Positions 9,638-19,129 of a DNA stretch of 64,000 nucleotides are shown here, piece after piece. Each line of letters opens with the position of its first letter. Position 1 is the stretch's first letter. The notes beneath the pieces are model-generated. The model searched no databases, had not been told where the DNA came from, and saw only the letters and a program-made list of their open reading frames with translations. Position numbers and translations under genes: made by a program. Source of the stretch: Streptomyces dangxiongensis (lineage in GTDB: Bacteria > Actinomycetota > Actinomycetes > Streptomycetales > Streptomycetaceae); contig NZ_CP033073.1 in assembly GCF_003675325.1 (NCBI RefSeq), positions 1,364,001 to 1,428,000 on the forward strand. The letters are read 5' to 3'.

Positions 9638-11455
9638 ATGGCCACTCCCCTGTCCCCCCAGCCCGGCACCCCCGTGTCCCCCTTCCGGACGGTCGCCGTC
9701 GTCGGCCTCGGCACCATGGGCACCGGCATCGCCGAGGTCCTCGCCAAGGCCGGCCGCGAGGTGATCGGCATCGACATCAGCGAGGCCCGGACCGCCCGGG
9801 CGCTGGCCGCCCTGGAGGCCGCCACCGAACGGGCCGTGGCCCGCGGCCGGCTCACCGGCCAGGAGCGCGCCGACGCCCTGGCCCGGGTGCGCACCGCCAC
9901 CGACCTCACCGCGGCGGCCGACGCCGACCTCGTCATCGAGGTGGTCCCGGAGTCGTACGAGATCAAGCAGCAGGTCTTCGGCGAACTGGACGCCGTCGTC
10001 CGCCCGGAGACCGTCATCGCGACCGGGACGAACGCGCTGTCCGTGACCCGGCTCGCCGCCGGCTCCGCCCGCCCCGAGCGGGGGTGCTCGGCCTGCACTT
10101 CTTCAACCCTGCGCCGGCGATGCGGCTGGTCGAGGTCGTCTCCTCGGTGCTCACCGCGCCGCAGGCCGTCGCCGCCGTCACCGACTTCGCGGTCGAGCTG
10201 GGCAAGGAGCCGGTCGCGGTCGGCGACCGCCCGGGTTTCGTCGCGGACGGGCTGCTCTTCGGCTACCTCAACCAGGCCGCCGCGATGTACGAGGCGAAGT
10301 ACGCCTCCCGTGAGGACATCGACGCCGCCATGCGGCTGGGCTGCGGCCTGCCGATGGGCCCCCTCGCCCTGCTGGACCTGATCGGCGTCGACACCGCGCG
10401 GACGGTCCTGGAGGCCATGTACGGCCGAGTCCCGGGACCGGCTGCACGCCCCCGCCCCGATCCTCAAGCAGCTCAGCGAGGCGGGCCTGAACGGCCGCAA
10501 GGCCGGGCGCGGCTTCTACACCTACGAGGCGCCGGGCAGCGCCACGGTGGTGCCGGACGCGACGAGCCCGGTGTCGGACAGTGCGGTCGCGACGGGCCGT
10601 ACGGTCCGCTCCGTCGGTGTCGCGGGCTCCGGCACCATGGCCTCCGGCATCGCCGAGGTGTTCGCGAAGGCGGGCTACGCGGTCGTCCTGGCCGCCCGCA
10701 GCGAGGAGAAGGCCCAGGCCGCCAAGGCCCGGATCGGCAAGTCGCTGGCCCGTTCCGTCGACAAGGGCCGGCTGACCGCGGAGGCCGCCGCGCAGGTCCT
10801 GGACCGGATCACCCCGGCGGGCTCCTACGACGCCTTCGCCGACGTCGACCTGGCCGTCGAGGCGGTCGCGGAGGACCTGGAGGTCAAGCGGCAGCTTTTC
10901 GGGACGCTGGACAAGGTGTGCAAGCCGGGCGCGGTCCTGGCCACCACCACCTCCTCGCTGCCCGTCGTCGCCTGTGCGCGGGCCACCTCGCGCCCGCAGG
11001 ACGTGATCGGCATGCACTTCTTCAACCCGGCGCCGGCCATGAAGCTGGTCGAGGTCGTCCGGACGGTGCTGACCGCGGACGACGTGCACGCGACGGTCCG
11101 CGAGGTGTGCGGCCGGATCAGGAAGCACGCGGTCGACTGCACGGACCGGGCGGGCTTCATCGTGAACGCGCTGCTGTTCCCGTACCTCAACAACGCGATC
11201 AAGATGGTCGAGGAGCACTACGCGTCGCTCGACGACATCGACGCGGCGATGAAGCTCGGCGGCGGCTACCCGATGGGCCCGTTCGAACTGCTGGACGTGG
11301 TCGGCCTGGACGTCTCGCTGGCCATCGAGAAGGTGCTGCACCGCGAGTTCCGCGACCCGGGCCTCGCCCCGGCCCCGCTGCTGGAGCACCTGGTGGCCGC
11401 GGGCTGCCTCGGCCGCAAGACGGGCCGCGGCTTCCGCGAGTATGCCCGCCGCTGA
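9638..11455 (+). CDS. Fused (tandem) 3-hydroxyacyl-CoA dehydrogenase, two apparent frameshifts
   Basis: Two complete 3-hydroxyacyl-CoA dehydrogenase units in tandem, about 605 residues. Unit 1 starts at the ATG 9638 (TGGAG upstream) with NAD motif VVGLGTMGTGIAEV, then LHFFNPAP and MGPLALLDLIG. Unit 2 repeats VAGSGTMASGIAEV, MHFFNPAP and MGPFELLDVVG, ending GRGFREYARR. The frame shifts in the G run at 10080-10084 and again near 10423-10424 (one extra G in TACGGCCGAG); both sides remain conserved. It probably oxidises/reduces 3-hydroxybutyryl-CoA and so feeds crotonyl-CoA into the neighbouring ethylmalonyl-CoA pathway. A hairpin terminator follows. Confidence 0.8.
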
Positions 11456-11567
11456 CGGCGCCGGCGACCGGACCCGCGCGGACACGGACTGGGGCGGGCT
11501 GCTGGATCCCGGCGCGTTCGCGCCACCCGCGCGGCGCCGGGTCCCCCCGCCCTCCCGGACCGGCGGA

Positions 11568-11590
11568 CCCCCGCCCTCCACGGGCGGGGG
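11568..11590 (+). terminator. Hairpin terminator after the dehydrogenase
   Basis: Perfect 9-bp stem CCCCCGCCC / GGGCGGGGG with a 5-nt loop, between the dehydrogenase stop and the TetR start. No T tract follows, as is common in Streptomyces. Confidence 0.6.
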
Positions 11591-11639
11591 AACGCCCGCA
11601 CCTGCGCACCGGACCGCGCCCATGCAGTACGTTCGGGTC

Positions 11640-12461
11640 ATGTCGCAGTCCGCCAGGTCCTCCCGTACAGCCGCCACGCCCGACGCGCCGGAGAGTGCCG
11701 CGGGCAGCCGCGCCGCCGCCCAGCGGCTCAAAATGCGCCGCGAACTGGCGGCGGCAGCCATGGAGCTGTTCGCGACCAAGGGGTACGAGGCGACCACCGT
11801 CGACGAGATCGCGGCCGCCGCCGGGGTCGCCCGCCGCACCTTCTTCCGTCACTTCCGTTCGAAGGAAGAGGCGATCTTCCCGGACCACGACGACACCCTG
11901 GTCCGCGCGGAGGCGGTGCTGAACGCCGCCCCGGCGCACGAGCACCCGCTCGACACCGTGTGCCGCGGCATCAAGGAAGTCATGAAGATGTACGCGGCAC
12001 GGCCGGAGATCTCGGTCGCCCGCTACAAGCTCACCCGCGAGGTGCCCACCCTGCGGGAGGCCGAGATCGCCTCCGTGGCCCGTTACGAGCGGCTGTTCAC
12101 GCGCTATCTGCTGGGCCACTTCGACGAGCACGCGCACGCCGACGACGCCAACGACGACCCGCTGCTCGCCGAGGTCGCCGCCTCCGCCGTGGTCACCGCC
12201 CACAACCACGTGCTGCGGCGCTGGCTGCGGGCGGGCGGCCAGGGCGACGTGGAGGCGCAGTTGGACCACGCGTTCGCGATCGTGCGCAAGACCTTCGGCA
12301 GCGGTATCGGGGCCGGGCGCGGCCCCGCCGCGGGTCCCGCCGCGCAGCCGGCCCCGGCGGCGGTCTCCGCGCACGGCGAGGTCCTGGTGACGGTCGCCCG
12401 CACCGACGCTTCGCTGGACGAGGTCATGCGGGCCATCGAGGAGGCGCTGAAAGAGCGCTGA
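11640..12461 (+). CDS. TetR-family regulator beside the ethylmalonyl-CoA operon
   Basis: 273 residues if started at the ATG 11640. The DNA-binding helices are clear (ELFATKGYEATTVDEIAAAA, then GVARRTFFRHFRSKEEAIF, about residues 38-78); the ligand domain is less conserved and has an Ala/Pro-rich linker before a last helix. No Shine-Dalgarno is visible and TACGTT lies 7 nt upstream, so it may be leaderless. Position between the hydroxyacyl-CoA dehydrogenase and ccr, and a palindrome inside the ccr promoter, suggest that it controls the pathway. An in-frame ATG at 11622 is an alternative start. Confidence 0.85.
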   Translation: MSQSARSSRTAATPDAPESAAGSRAAAQRLKMRRELAAAAMELFATKGYEATTVDEIAAAAGVARRTFFRHFRSKEEAIFPDHDDTLVRAEAVLNAAPAHEHPLDTVCRGIKEVMKMYAARPEISVARYKLTREVPTLREAEIASVARYERLFTRYLLGHFDEHAHADDANDDPLLAEVAASAVVTAHNHVLRRWLRAGGQGDVEAQLDHAFAIVRKTFGSGIGAGRGPAAGPAAQPAPAAVSAHGEVLVTVARTDASLDEVMRAIEEALKER

Positions 12462-12484
12462 CGGCACGGACACGCGGTGCTGAC

Positions 12485-12509
12485 GGCCACCCTTCGGGGT
12501 GGCCGTTTT
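12485..12509 (+). terminator. Rho-independent terminator of the TetR gene
   Basis: GGCCACCC, loop TTC, GGGTGGCC, then GTTTT. It starts 24 nt after the TetR stop codon. Confidence 0.75.
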
Positions 12510-12617
12510 GGCGTGTCAGGGGCCGTTTTCGGGGAGGTTTCCGGGGCTGTTCGATCGATCATCGCTCATGTGTTACGTAAAGATTTCATCTGAGAGCAAT
12601 TTCTGGCACTCAGTGCC

Positions 12618-12646
12618 TTGTCACCTGACACGCGGTGTCATACGTT
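12618..12646 (+). promoter_or_regulatory. ccr promoter with operator palindrome in the spacer
   Basis: TTGTCA (12618-12623) and TACGTT (12641-12646) are separated by exactly 17 nt, a good housekeeping-type promoter. The spacer contains TGACACGCGGTGTCA (12626-12640), a 15-bp inverted repeat with 6-bp perfect arms around GCG. That is where a TetR repressor would block RNA polymerase. A related segment, GACACGCGGTG, occurs at about 12469-12479, between the TetR gene and its terminator. Confidence 0.65.
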
Positions 12647-12876
12647 GAAGAGGTCCGGGCGGCCGGCGAGCAGCGACCAGACGCTCGCCGGCTGTCCCCG
12701 CAAGCCCCATGGCCTGCGCGCCCGGACGCCTGCGTCACAGGCACCCTTCCGCGCCACAAAGCGCTGCCGAAGCACCACCGAGCCGAACCGACGGCACACC
12801 CGCAAACCCTCAGCAGCAACACCGACGAATCCCCAGCGCCCCCTCCCTCAGGGCGCTCACCGCCGGAGGCAATACC
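12647..12876 (+). other. Long ccr leader with strong hairpin
   Basis: If transcription starts soon after 12646 the leader is about 225 nt. Near its 5' end is a perfect 10-bp stem, GCCGGCGAGC (12662-12671) and GCTCGCCGGC (12683-12692), with an 11-nt loop. The remainder is A/C-rich and ends in GGAGG before the GTG start of ccr. No known riboswitch class was recognised; a B12 riboswitch was considered and not seen. Confidence 0.45.
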
Positions 12877-14220
12877 GTGACCGTGAAGGACATCCTGGAC
12901 GCGATCCAGTCGAAGGACGCCACGTCCACCGACTTCGCCGCCCTGCCGCTCCCCGAGTCGTACCGTGCGATCACCGTGCACAAGGACGAGACGGAGATGT
13001 TCGCGGGCCTGGAGACCCGCGACAAGGACCCGCGCAAGTCGATCCACCTCGACGAGGTGCCCGTCCCCGAACTGGGGCCCGGCGAGGCCCTGGTGGCCGT
13101 CATGGCCTCCTCGGTGAACTACAACTCGGTGTGGACCTCGATCTTCGAGCCGCTCTCGACGTTCGGCTTCCTGGAGCGCTACGGCAAGGTCAGCGAGCTG
13201 ACCAAGCGGCACGACCTGCCGTACCACATCATCGGCTCCGACCTCGCGGGCGTCGTCCTGCGCACCGGCCCGGGCGTGAACGCCTGGAAGCCCGGCGACG
13301 AGGTCGTCGCCCACTGCCTCTCGGTCGAGCTGGAGTCCTCCGACGGCCACAACGACACGATGCTCGACCCCGAGCAGCGCATCTGGGGCTTCGAGACCAA
13401 CTTCGGCGGCCTCGCCGAGATCGCGCTGGTCAAGTCCAACCAGCTAATGCCCAAGCCGGGCCACCTTAGCTGGGAGGAGGCCGCGGCCCCGGGCCTGGTC
13501 AACTCCACCGCCTACCGCCAGCTCGTCTCCCGCAACGGCGCCCAGATGAAGCAGGGCGACAACGTCCTGATCTGGGGGGCCAGCGGTGGCCTGGGCTCCT
13601 ACGCCACCCAGTTCGCGCTGGCCGGCGGCGCCAACCCGATCTGTGTCGTCTCCAGCGACCAGAAGGCGGACATCTGCCGCTCGATGGGCGCCGAGGCGAT
13701 CATCGACCGCAACGCCGAGGGCTACAAGTTCTGGAAGGACGAGCAGACCCAGGACCCCAAGGAGTGGAAGCGCTTCGGCAAGCGCATCCGCGAACTCACC
13801 GGCGGCGAGGACATCGACATCGTCTTCGAGCACCCCGGCCGCGAGACCTTCGGCGCCTCGGTCTACGTCACCCGTAAGGGCGGCACCATCACCACCTGCG
13901 CCTCCACCTCGGGCTACATGCACGAGTACGACAACCGGTACCTGTGGATGTCCCTGAAGCGGATCATCGGCTCCCACTTCGCCAACTACCGCGAGGCCTG
14001 GGAGGCCAACCGCCTCATCGCCAAGGGCAAGATCCACCCGACCCTCTCCAAGGTCTACTCCCTCCAGGACACCGGCCAGGCCGCGTACGACGTGCACCGC
14101 AACCTTCACCAGGGCAAGGTCGGCGTCCTGTGCCTCGCCCCCGAGGAAGGCCTCGGCGTGCGCGACGAGGAGATGCGCGCCAAGCACATCGACGCCATCA
14201 ACCGCTTCCGGAACATCTGA
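12877..14220 (+). CDS. ccr: Crotonyl-CoA carboxylase/reductase
   Basis: 447 residues, the usual length for Streptomyces Ccr, starting at the GTG 12877 after GGAGG. It reductively carboxylates crotonyl-CoA with NADPH and CO2 to ethylmalonyl-CoA, the key step of acetyl-CoA assimilation and a source of butyryl-/ethylmalonyl-CoA extender units. The MDR fold has the NADPH motif GASGGLGSYATQ near residue 235. Residues matching the CO2 pocket known from Kitasatospora setae Ccr (Asn81, Phe170, Glu171, His365) are present two positions later: Asn83, Phe172-Glu173 in GFETNFGG, and His367 in SHFANYREAW. First gene of a five-gene operon. Confidence 0.96.
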   Translation: MTVKDILDAIQSKDATSTDFAALPLPESYRAITVHKDETEMFAGLETRDKDPRKSIHLDEVPVPELGPGEALVAVMASSVNYNSVWTSIFEPLSTFGFLERYGKVSELTKRHDLPYHIIGSDLAGVVLRTGPGVNAWKPGDEVVAHCLSVELESSDGHNDTMLDPEQRIWGFETNFGGLAEIALVKSNQLMPKPGHLSWEEAAAPGLVNSTAYRQLVSRNGAQMKQGDNVLIWGASGGLGSYATQFALAGGANPICVVSSDQKADICRSMGAEAIIDRNAEGYKFWKDEQTQDPKEWKRFGKRIRELTGGEDIDIVFEHPGRETFGASVYVTRKGGTITTCASTSGYMHEYDNRYLWMSLKRIIGSHFANYREAWEANRLIAKGKIHPTLSKVYSLQDTGQAAYDVHRNLHQGKVGVLCLAPEEGLGVRDEEMRAKHIDAINRFRNI

Positions 14221-14229
14221 GGGCCTTAG

Positions 14230-16257
14230 ATGACAGAGCGTCAGAAGGACCGTCCGTGGCTGATGCGGACGTACGCCGGCCACTCGACGGCCGAGGCGTC
14301 CAACGAGCTGTACCGGCGCAATCTCGCCAAGGGCCAGACCGGTCTGTCGGTGGCGTTCGACCTGCCGACGCAGACCGGCTACGACTCCGACCACATCCTC
14401 GCCCGCGGCGAGGTCGGCCGGGTGGGCGTGCCCGTCGCGCATCTCGGTGACATGCGCCGGCTGTTCCAGGACATCCCCCTGGAGCAGATGAACACCTCGA
14501 TGACGATCAACGCCACCGCCATGTGGCTGCTGGCGCTCTATCAGGTCGTCGCCGAGGAGCAGGGCGCGGACATCACCAAGCTCCAGGGCACGACCCAGAA
14601 CGACATCGTCAAGGAGTACCTGTCCCGGGGCACCCATGTGTTCCCGCCCGGGCCGTCGCTCCGCCTGACGACGGACATGATCGCGTACACGGTCTCCCAC
14701 CTCCCCAAGTGGAACCCGATCAACATCTGCAGCTACCACCTCCAGGAGGCGGGGGCCACGCCGGTGCAGGAGATCGCGTACGCGATCTCCACCGCGATCG
14801 CCGTCCTGGACGCCGTCCGCGACTCCGGGCAGGTGCCCCGCGAGCGCATGGGCGACGTGGTGGCCCGCATCTCCTTCTTCGTGAACGCGGGCGTCCGCTT
14901 CGTCGAGGAAATGTGCAAGATGCGGGCGTTCGGCCGCATCTGGGACAAGGTCACGCGCGAGCGGTACGGCATCGAGGACGCCAAGCAGCGCCGGTTCCGG
15001 TACGGCGTCCAGGTCAACTCGCTCGGCCTGACCGAGGCGCAGCCGGAGAACAACGTCCAGCGGATCGTGCTGGAGATGCTGGCCGTGACCCTGTCGAAGG
15101 ACGCACGCGCGCGTGCCGTGCAGCTACCGGCCTGGAACGAGGCCCTCGGCCTGCCCCGCCCCTGGGACCAGCAGTGGTCGCTGCGCATCCAGCAGGTGCT
15201 CGCCTACGAGAGCGACCTGCTGGAGTACGAGGACATCTTCGAGGGCTCGAAGGTGATCGAGGCGAAGGTGGAGATGCTGGTCGGGGACACCCTCGCGGAG
15301 ATCGACCGCATCCAGGAGATGGGCGGCGCGATGGCCGCCGTGGAGTCCGGCTACCTGAAGTCGCGGCTGGTCGCCTCGCACGCCGAACGCCGGGCACGGA
15401 TCGAGTCCGGCCAGGAGAAGATCATCGGCGTCAACATCTTCGAGGGCACCGAGCCGAACCCGCTGACCGCCGACCTGGACACCGCCATCCAGACGGTCGA
15501 CCCGGCGGTCGAGGCCCGCGTCGTGGAGTCCCTGCGGCACTGGCGCGACACCCGCTACCAGCCGCCCTTCAACCACCCGCGCCCCTGCAAGGCGCTGGAG
15601 AGGCTGAAGGAGGCCGCCCAGGGCACCGGCAACCTGATGGAGGCCACCCTGGAGTGCGCCCGCGCCGGGGTCACCACCGGCGAGTGGGCGGGCGCCCTGC
15701 GCGAGGTGTTCGGCGAGTACCGGGCCCCCACCGGGGTCTCCTCCGCACCGGTGGCCGTCACCGCCGAGCCCGGCTCGGCGCTCGCCGGGGTCCGCGCCAA
15801 GGTGGACGCCACCGCCCGCGAGCTGGGCGCCGGCAAACTGCGCTTCCTGGTCGGCAAGCCGGGCCTGGACGGACACTCCAACGGGGCCGAGCAGATCGCC
15901 GTGCGCGCCCGTGACGCCGGGTTCGAGGTGGTCTATCAGGGCATCCGGCTCACCCCCGAGCAGATCGTGGACGCGGCACTGGCGGAGGACGTCCACGCCG
16001 TGGGCCTGTCGATCCTCTCCGGCTCCCACGCCCAACTGGTCCCGGACGTGCTCCAGCGGCTCCGTGTGGCCGGTGCCACAGATATACCCGTGATCGCAGG
16101 TGGCATCATCCCGAACGGTGACGCCGAACAGCTCAGGGCCGCCGGTGTGGCCGCGGTGTTCACCCCGAAGGACTTCGACATCACCGGGATCATCGGCCGC
16201 ATCGTCGACGAGATCCGGAAAGCGAACAAGCTCGACCCCCTGGAGGTCCCCGCATGA
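14230..16257 (+). CDS. ecm: Ethylmalonyl-CoA mutase (B12-dependent)
   Basis: 675 residues. The N-terminal TIM barrel has AFDLPTQTGYDSD and the substrate-binding segment typical of acyl-CoA mutases. The C-terminal cobalamin domain (from about residue 535) carries DGHSNG, the D-x-H-x-x-G lower-ligand motif, then LSILSGSH and VIAGGIIP. It rearranges (2R)-ethylmalonyl-CoA to methylsuccinyl-CoA and was earlier named MeaA in Streptomyces. Methylmalonyl-CoA mutase is the main alternative, but the location between ccr and mcl and the single-chain layout favour Ecm. The stop overlaps the next start (ATGA). Confidence 0.94.
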   Translation: MTERQKDRPWLMRTYAGHSTAEASNELYRRNLAKGQTGLSVAFDLPTQTGYDSDHILARGEVGRVGVPVAHLGDMRRLFQDIPLEQMNTSMTINATAMWLLALYQVVAEEQGADITKLQGTTQNDIVKEYLSRGTHVFPPGPSLRLTTDMIAYTVSHLPKWNPINICSYHLQEAGATPVQEIAYAISTAIAVLDAVRDSGQVPRERMGDVVARISFFVNAGVRFVEEMCKMRAFGRIWDKVTRERYGIEDAKQRRFRYGVQVNSLGLTEAQPENNVQRIVLEMLAVTLSKDARARAVQLPAWNEALGLPRPWDQQWSLRIQQVLAYESDLLEYEDIFEGSKVIEAKVEMLVGDTLAEIDRIQEMGGAMAAVESGYLKSRLVASHAERRARIESGQEKIIGVNIFEGTEPNPLTADLDTAIQTVDPAVEARVVESLRHWRDTRYQPPFNHPRPCKALERLKEAAQGTGNLMEATLECARAGVTTGEWAGALREVFGEYRAPTGVSSAPVAVTAEPGSALAGVRAKVDATARELGAGKLRFLVGKPGLDGHSNGAEQIAVRARDAGFEVVYQGIRLTPEQIVDAALAEDVHAVGLSILSGSHAQLVPDVLQRLRVAGATDIPVIAGGIIPNGDAEQLRAAGVAAVFTPKDFDITGIIGRIVDEIRKANKLDPLEVPA

Positions 16258-17218
16258 CGACTGTCAACCGCCTTCGCCCGCGGCGCTCCTGCCTGGCCGT
16301 GCCCGGCAGCAACCCGCGCTTCCTCGAGAAGGCTCAGGGCCTCCCGGCGGACCAGGTCTTCCTGGACCTGGAGGACGCGTGCGCGCCGCTGGCCAAGCCC
16401 GAGGCGCGGCACACCATCGTCAAGTTCCTCAACGAGGGCGACTGGACGGGCAAGACCCGGGGTGGTCCGCGTCAACGACTGGACGACCGAGTGGACGTAC
16501 CGCGACGTCGTCACGGTGGTCGAGGGCGCGGGCCCGAACCTCGACTGCATCATGCTGCCGAAGGTGCAGAACGCCCAGCAGGTCGTCGCGCTGGACCTGC
16601 TGCTGACGCAGATCGAGAAGACCATGGGCTTCGAGGTCGGGCGGATCGGCATCGAGGCCCAGATCGAGAACGCGCAGGGCCTGAACAACGTCAACGAGAT
16701 CGCGCAGGCCTCTCCGCGCATCGAGACGATCATCTTCGGCCCGGCCGACTTCATGGCGTCGATCAACATGAAGACCCTCGTCGTGGGCGAGCAGCCGCCC
16801 GGCTACCCGGCGGACGCCTACCACTACATCCTGATGAAGATCCTGATGGCCGCCCGCGGCCAACGACCTCCAGGCGATCGACGGCCCCTACCTCCAGATC
16901 CGCAACGTCGACGGCTTCCGCGAGGTCGCCGGCCGTGCCGCCGCGCTCGGCTTCGACGGCAAGTGGGTGCTGCACCCCGGCCAGGTGGACGCCGCCAACG
17001 AGGTCTTCTCGCCCTCCCAGGAGGACTACGACCACGCCGAGCTGATCCTGGACGCGTACGACTACTACACGTCCGAGGCGGGCGGCAAGAAGGGCTCGGC
17101 GATGCTCGGCGACGAGATGATCGACGAGGCCAGCCGCAAGATGGCCCTGGTCGTCTCCGGCAAGGGACGCGCCGCCGGCATGCAGCGCACCAGCAAGTTC
17201 GAGATCCCGGAGGGCTGA
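16254..17218 (+). CDS. mcl: HpcH/HpaI-type CoA ester lyase (malyl-/methylmalyl-CoA lyase), two apparent frameshifts
   Basis: Begins RRSCLAVPGSNPRFLEKAQG, the CitE-like start, with LDLEDACAP as acidic metal-binding region, then RVNDW, MLPKVQ, IGIEAQIENAQGL and IIFGPADFMAS. The end is FDGKWVLHPGQVDAAN and a helical tail. Two one-base insertions break the frame, in the G run 16459-16462 and at GG 16858-16859; removing them gives 320 residues, the family length. It cleaves beta-methylmalyl-CoA to propionyl-CoA and glyoxylate, ending the pathway. Translationally coupled to ecm. Confidence 0.85.
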
Positions 17219-17223
17219 GCGCG

Positions 17224-17751
17224 ATGCAGTTCGGACGCACGTACGAGGAGTTCGAGGTCGGGGCGACGTACAAGCACTGGCCCGGCAAGACGGTCACCGA
17301 GTACGACGACCACCTGTTCTGTCTCCTCACCATGAACCACCACCCGCTCCACATGGACTCGAACTATGCGGAGAGCACGACGGACTTCGGCAAGAACGTC
17401 GTCGTGGGCAATTACATCTACTCCCTGCTGCTCGGCATGTCCGTCCCGGACGTCTCCGGCAAGGCGATCGCCAACCTGGAGATCGAGTCGCTCAAGCACG
17501 TGGCGCCGACCTTCCACGGCGACACGATCTACGGCGAGACGACCGTGCTCGACAAGTGGCCCTCGAAGTCGAAGAACGACCGCGGGATCGTCCACGTCGA
17601 GACCAAGGGCTACAAGCAGGACGGGACCCTCGTCTGCGTGTTCCGCCGCAAGGTGATGGTGCCGACCGAGACGTACATCAAGGAGCGCGGCGGCGAGCAG
17701 CCCGGCCGCCCGGAACCGCTGGACATTCCAAAGCGTGAGCAGGAGAAGTAA
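17224..17751 (+). CDS. mch: Mesaconyl-CoA hydratase (MaoC/hot-dog)
   Basis: 175 residues. A single hot-dog domain with the R-hydratase pattern: hydratase-type segment DDHLFCLLTMNHHPLHMD supplying the catalytic Asp/His, and LLLGMSVPDVSG on the central helix. It hydrates mesaconyl-CoA to beta-methylmalyl-CoA, the step before Mcl, and lies between mcl and mcd (5-bp and 3-bp gaps). Mch of Rhodobacter has two fused hot-dog units; this is the short actinobacterial form. Assignment rests on context as much as on sequence. Confidence 0.85.
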   Translation: MQFGRTYEEFEVGATYKHWPGKTVTEYDDHLFCLLTMNHHPLHMDSNYAESTTDFGKNVVVGNYIYSLLLGMSVPDVSGKAIANLEIESLKHVAPTFHGDTIYGETTVLDKWPSKSKNDRGIVHVETKGYKQDGTLVCVFRRKVMVPTETYIKERGGEQPGRPEPLDIPKREQEK

Positions 17752-17754
17752 GCC

Positions 17755-18960
17755 ATGGCCCGTCTCGCCCAGACCGCCGGTCTGACCGACGTCCAGCAGG
17801 AGATCCTCTCCACCGTCCGGGACTTCGTCGACAAGGAGATCATCCCGGTCGCGACCGAGCTGGAGCACCGCGACGAGTACCCGCAGGCGATCGTGGACGG
17901 CCTGAAGGAACTCGGCCTGTTCGGCCTGATGATCCCCGAGGAGTACGGGGGCCTGGGCGAGTCGCTGCTCACCTACGCGCTGTGCGTGGAGGAGATCGCC
18001 CGCGGCTGGATGTCGGTGTCCGGCATCATCAACACCCACTTCATCGTCGCGTACATGCTCAAGCAGCACGGCACGCAGGAACAGAAGGACCACTTCCTGC
18101 CGCGCATGGCGGCCGGTGACATCCGCGGCGCGTTCTCGATGTCGGAGCCGGGACTGGGCTCGGACGTGTCGGCCATCACCTCCAAGGCGGTGAAGGACGG
18201 CGACGAGTACGTCCTGAACGGCCAGAAGATGTGGCTGACGAACGGCGGTACGTCCTCGCTCGTGGCCGTTCTCGTCCGCAGTGACGAAGGACACCCCGAG
18301 GGCACCGCGCCCCACCGGTCGATGACCACCTTCCTGGTGGAGAAGGAGCCGGGCTTCGGCGAGGTCCGCCCGGGCCTCACCATCCCCGGCAAGATCGACA
18401 AGATGGGCTACAAGGGCGTCGACACCACCGAGCTGATCATGGACGGCCTGCGGGTACCGGCCGACCGGGTGCTCGGCGGGGTCACCGGCCGAGGTTTTTA
18501 CCAAATGATGGACGGCGTGGAGGTCGGCCGGGTCAACGTGGCGGCGCGCGGCTGCGGGGTCGCCCAGCGCGCCTTCGAGCTGGGCGTCCGGTACGCCCAG
18601 CAGCGTCACACCTTCGGCAAGCCGATCGCCCAGCACCAGGCCATCCAGTTCAAGCTGGCGGACATGGCCACCAAGGTCGAGGCCGCCCATGCGATGATGG
18701 TCAACGCCGCACGCAAAAAGGACTCCGGGGAGCGAAACGACCTGGAGGCCGGCATGGCGAAGTACCTGGCCTCCGAGTACTGCAAGGAGGTCGTGGAGGA
18801 CGCCTTCCGGATCCACGGCGGCTACGGCTTCTCCAAGGAGTACGAGATCGAGCGCCTCTACCGCGAGGCCCCGATGCTGCTCATCGGCGAGGGTACCGCC
18901 GAGATCCAGAAAATGATCATCGGGCGCAGGTTGCTCGAAGAGTACCGCTTCCAGGGCTGA
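17755..18960 (+). CDS. mcd: (2S)-Methylsuccinyl-CoA dehydrogenase (acyl-CoA dehydrogenase family)
   Basis: 401 residues with all acyl-CoA dehydrogenase parts: FAD contacts in SMSEPGLGSDVSAI and MWLTNGG, the dimer segment RVNVAARGCGVAQRAFEL, and a C-terminal end IGEGTAEIQKMIIGRRLL holding the base. FAD-dependent oxidation of methylsuccinyl-CoA to mesaconyl-CoA would complete the ring between Ecm and Mch. Generic short-chain acyl-CoA dehydrogenase is possible, but operon position makes Mcd likely. A perfect hairpin terminates the operon. Confidence 0.88.
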   Translation: MARLAQTAGLTDVQQEILSTVRDFVDKEIIPVATELEHRDEYPQAIVDGLKELGLFGLMIPEEYGGLGESLLTYALCVEEIARGWMSVSGIINTHFIVAYMLKQHGTQEQKDHFLPRMAAGDIRGAFSMSEPGLGSDVSAITSKAVKDGDEYVLNGQKMWLTNGGTSSLVAVLVRSDEGHPEGTAPHRSMTTFLVEKEPGFGEVRPGLTIPGKIDKMGYKGVDTTELIMDGLRVPADRVLGGVTGRGFYQMMDGVEVGRVNVAARGCGVAQRAFELGVRYAQQRHTFGKPIAQHQAIQFKLADMATKVEAAHAMMVNAARKKDSGERNDLEAGMAKYLASEYCKEVVEDAFRIHGGYGFSKEYEIERLYREAPMLLIGEGTAEIQKMIIGRRLLEEYRFQG

Positions 18961-18969
18961 TTGTCCGGG

Positions 18970-19008
18970 TACGGGGTGTTTTCTCCGAGAAGAAGATCAC
19001 ACCCCGTA
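18970..19008 (+). terminator. Terminator of the ethylmalonyl-CoA operon
   Basis: Perfect 10-bp arms TACGGGGTGT / ACACCCCGTA around 19 nt that themselves pair (TTCTC/GAGAA). It begins 10 nt after the mcd stop. Confidence 0.75.
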
Positions 19009-19041
19009 GACGGTCTTCAGCCGCCGACTCGGCTGCCTGGC

Positions 19042-19072
19042 TTGCCCAGTTGCGGCCCGCGAACGGTACGAT
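19042..19072 (+). promoter_or_regulatory. Weak candidate promoter for psd-pssA
   Basis: TTGCCC and TACGAT with a 19-nt spacer, 57 nt before the psd start. Spacing is long, so only a suggestion. Confidence 0.3.
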
Positions 19073-19129
19073 CCCGGAAAGCCGCCGTCCCCCGTACGAG
19101 CGCGGCATCATCCGCTACGAAGGTCATCC

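Noticed and set aside
12709..12876. Longer N-terminus for Ccr from the ATG at 12709
   Set aside because: GGAGG and the GTG at 12877 match the usual 447-residue Ccr, and the extra part is not Ccr-like.
12462..12876. Cobalamin riboswitch upstream of the B12-dependent mutase operon
   Set aside because: No B12-box-like GCCACTG motif or matching structure found in the leader.
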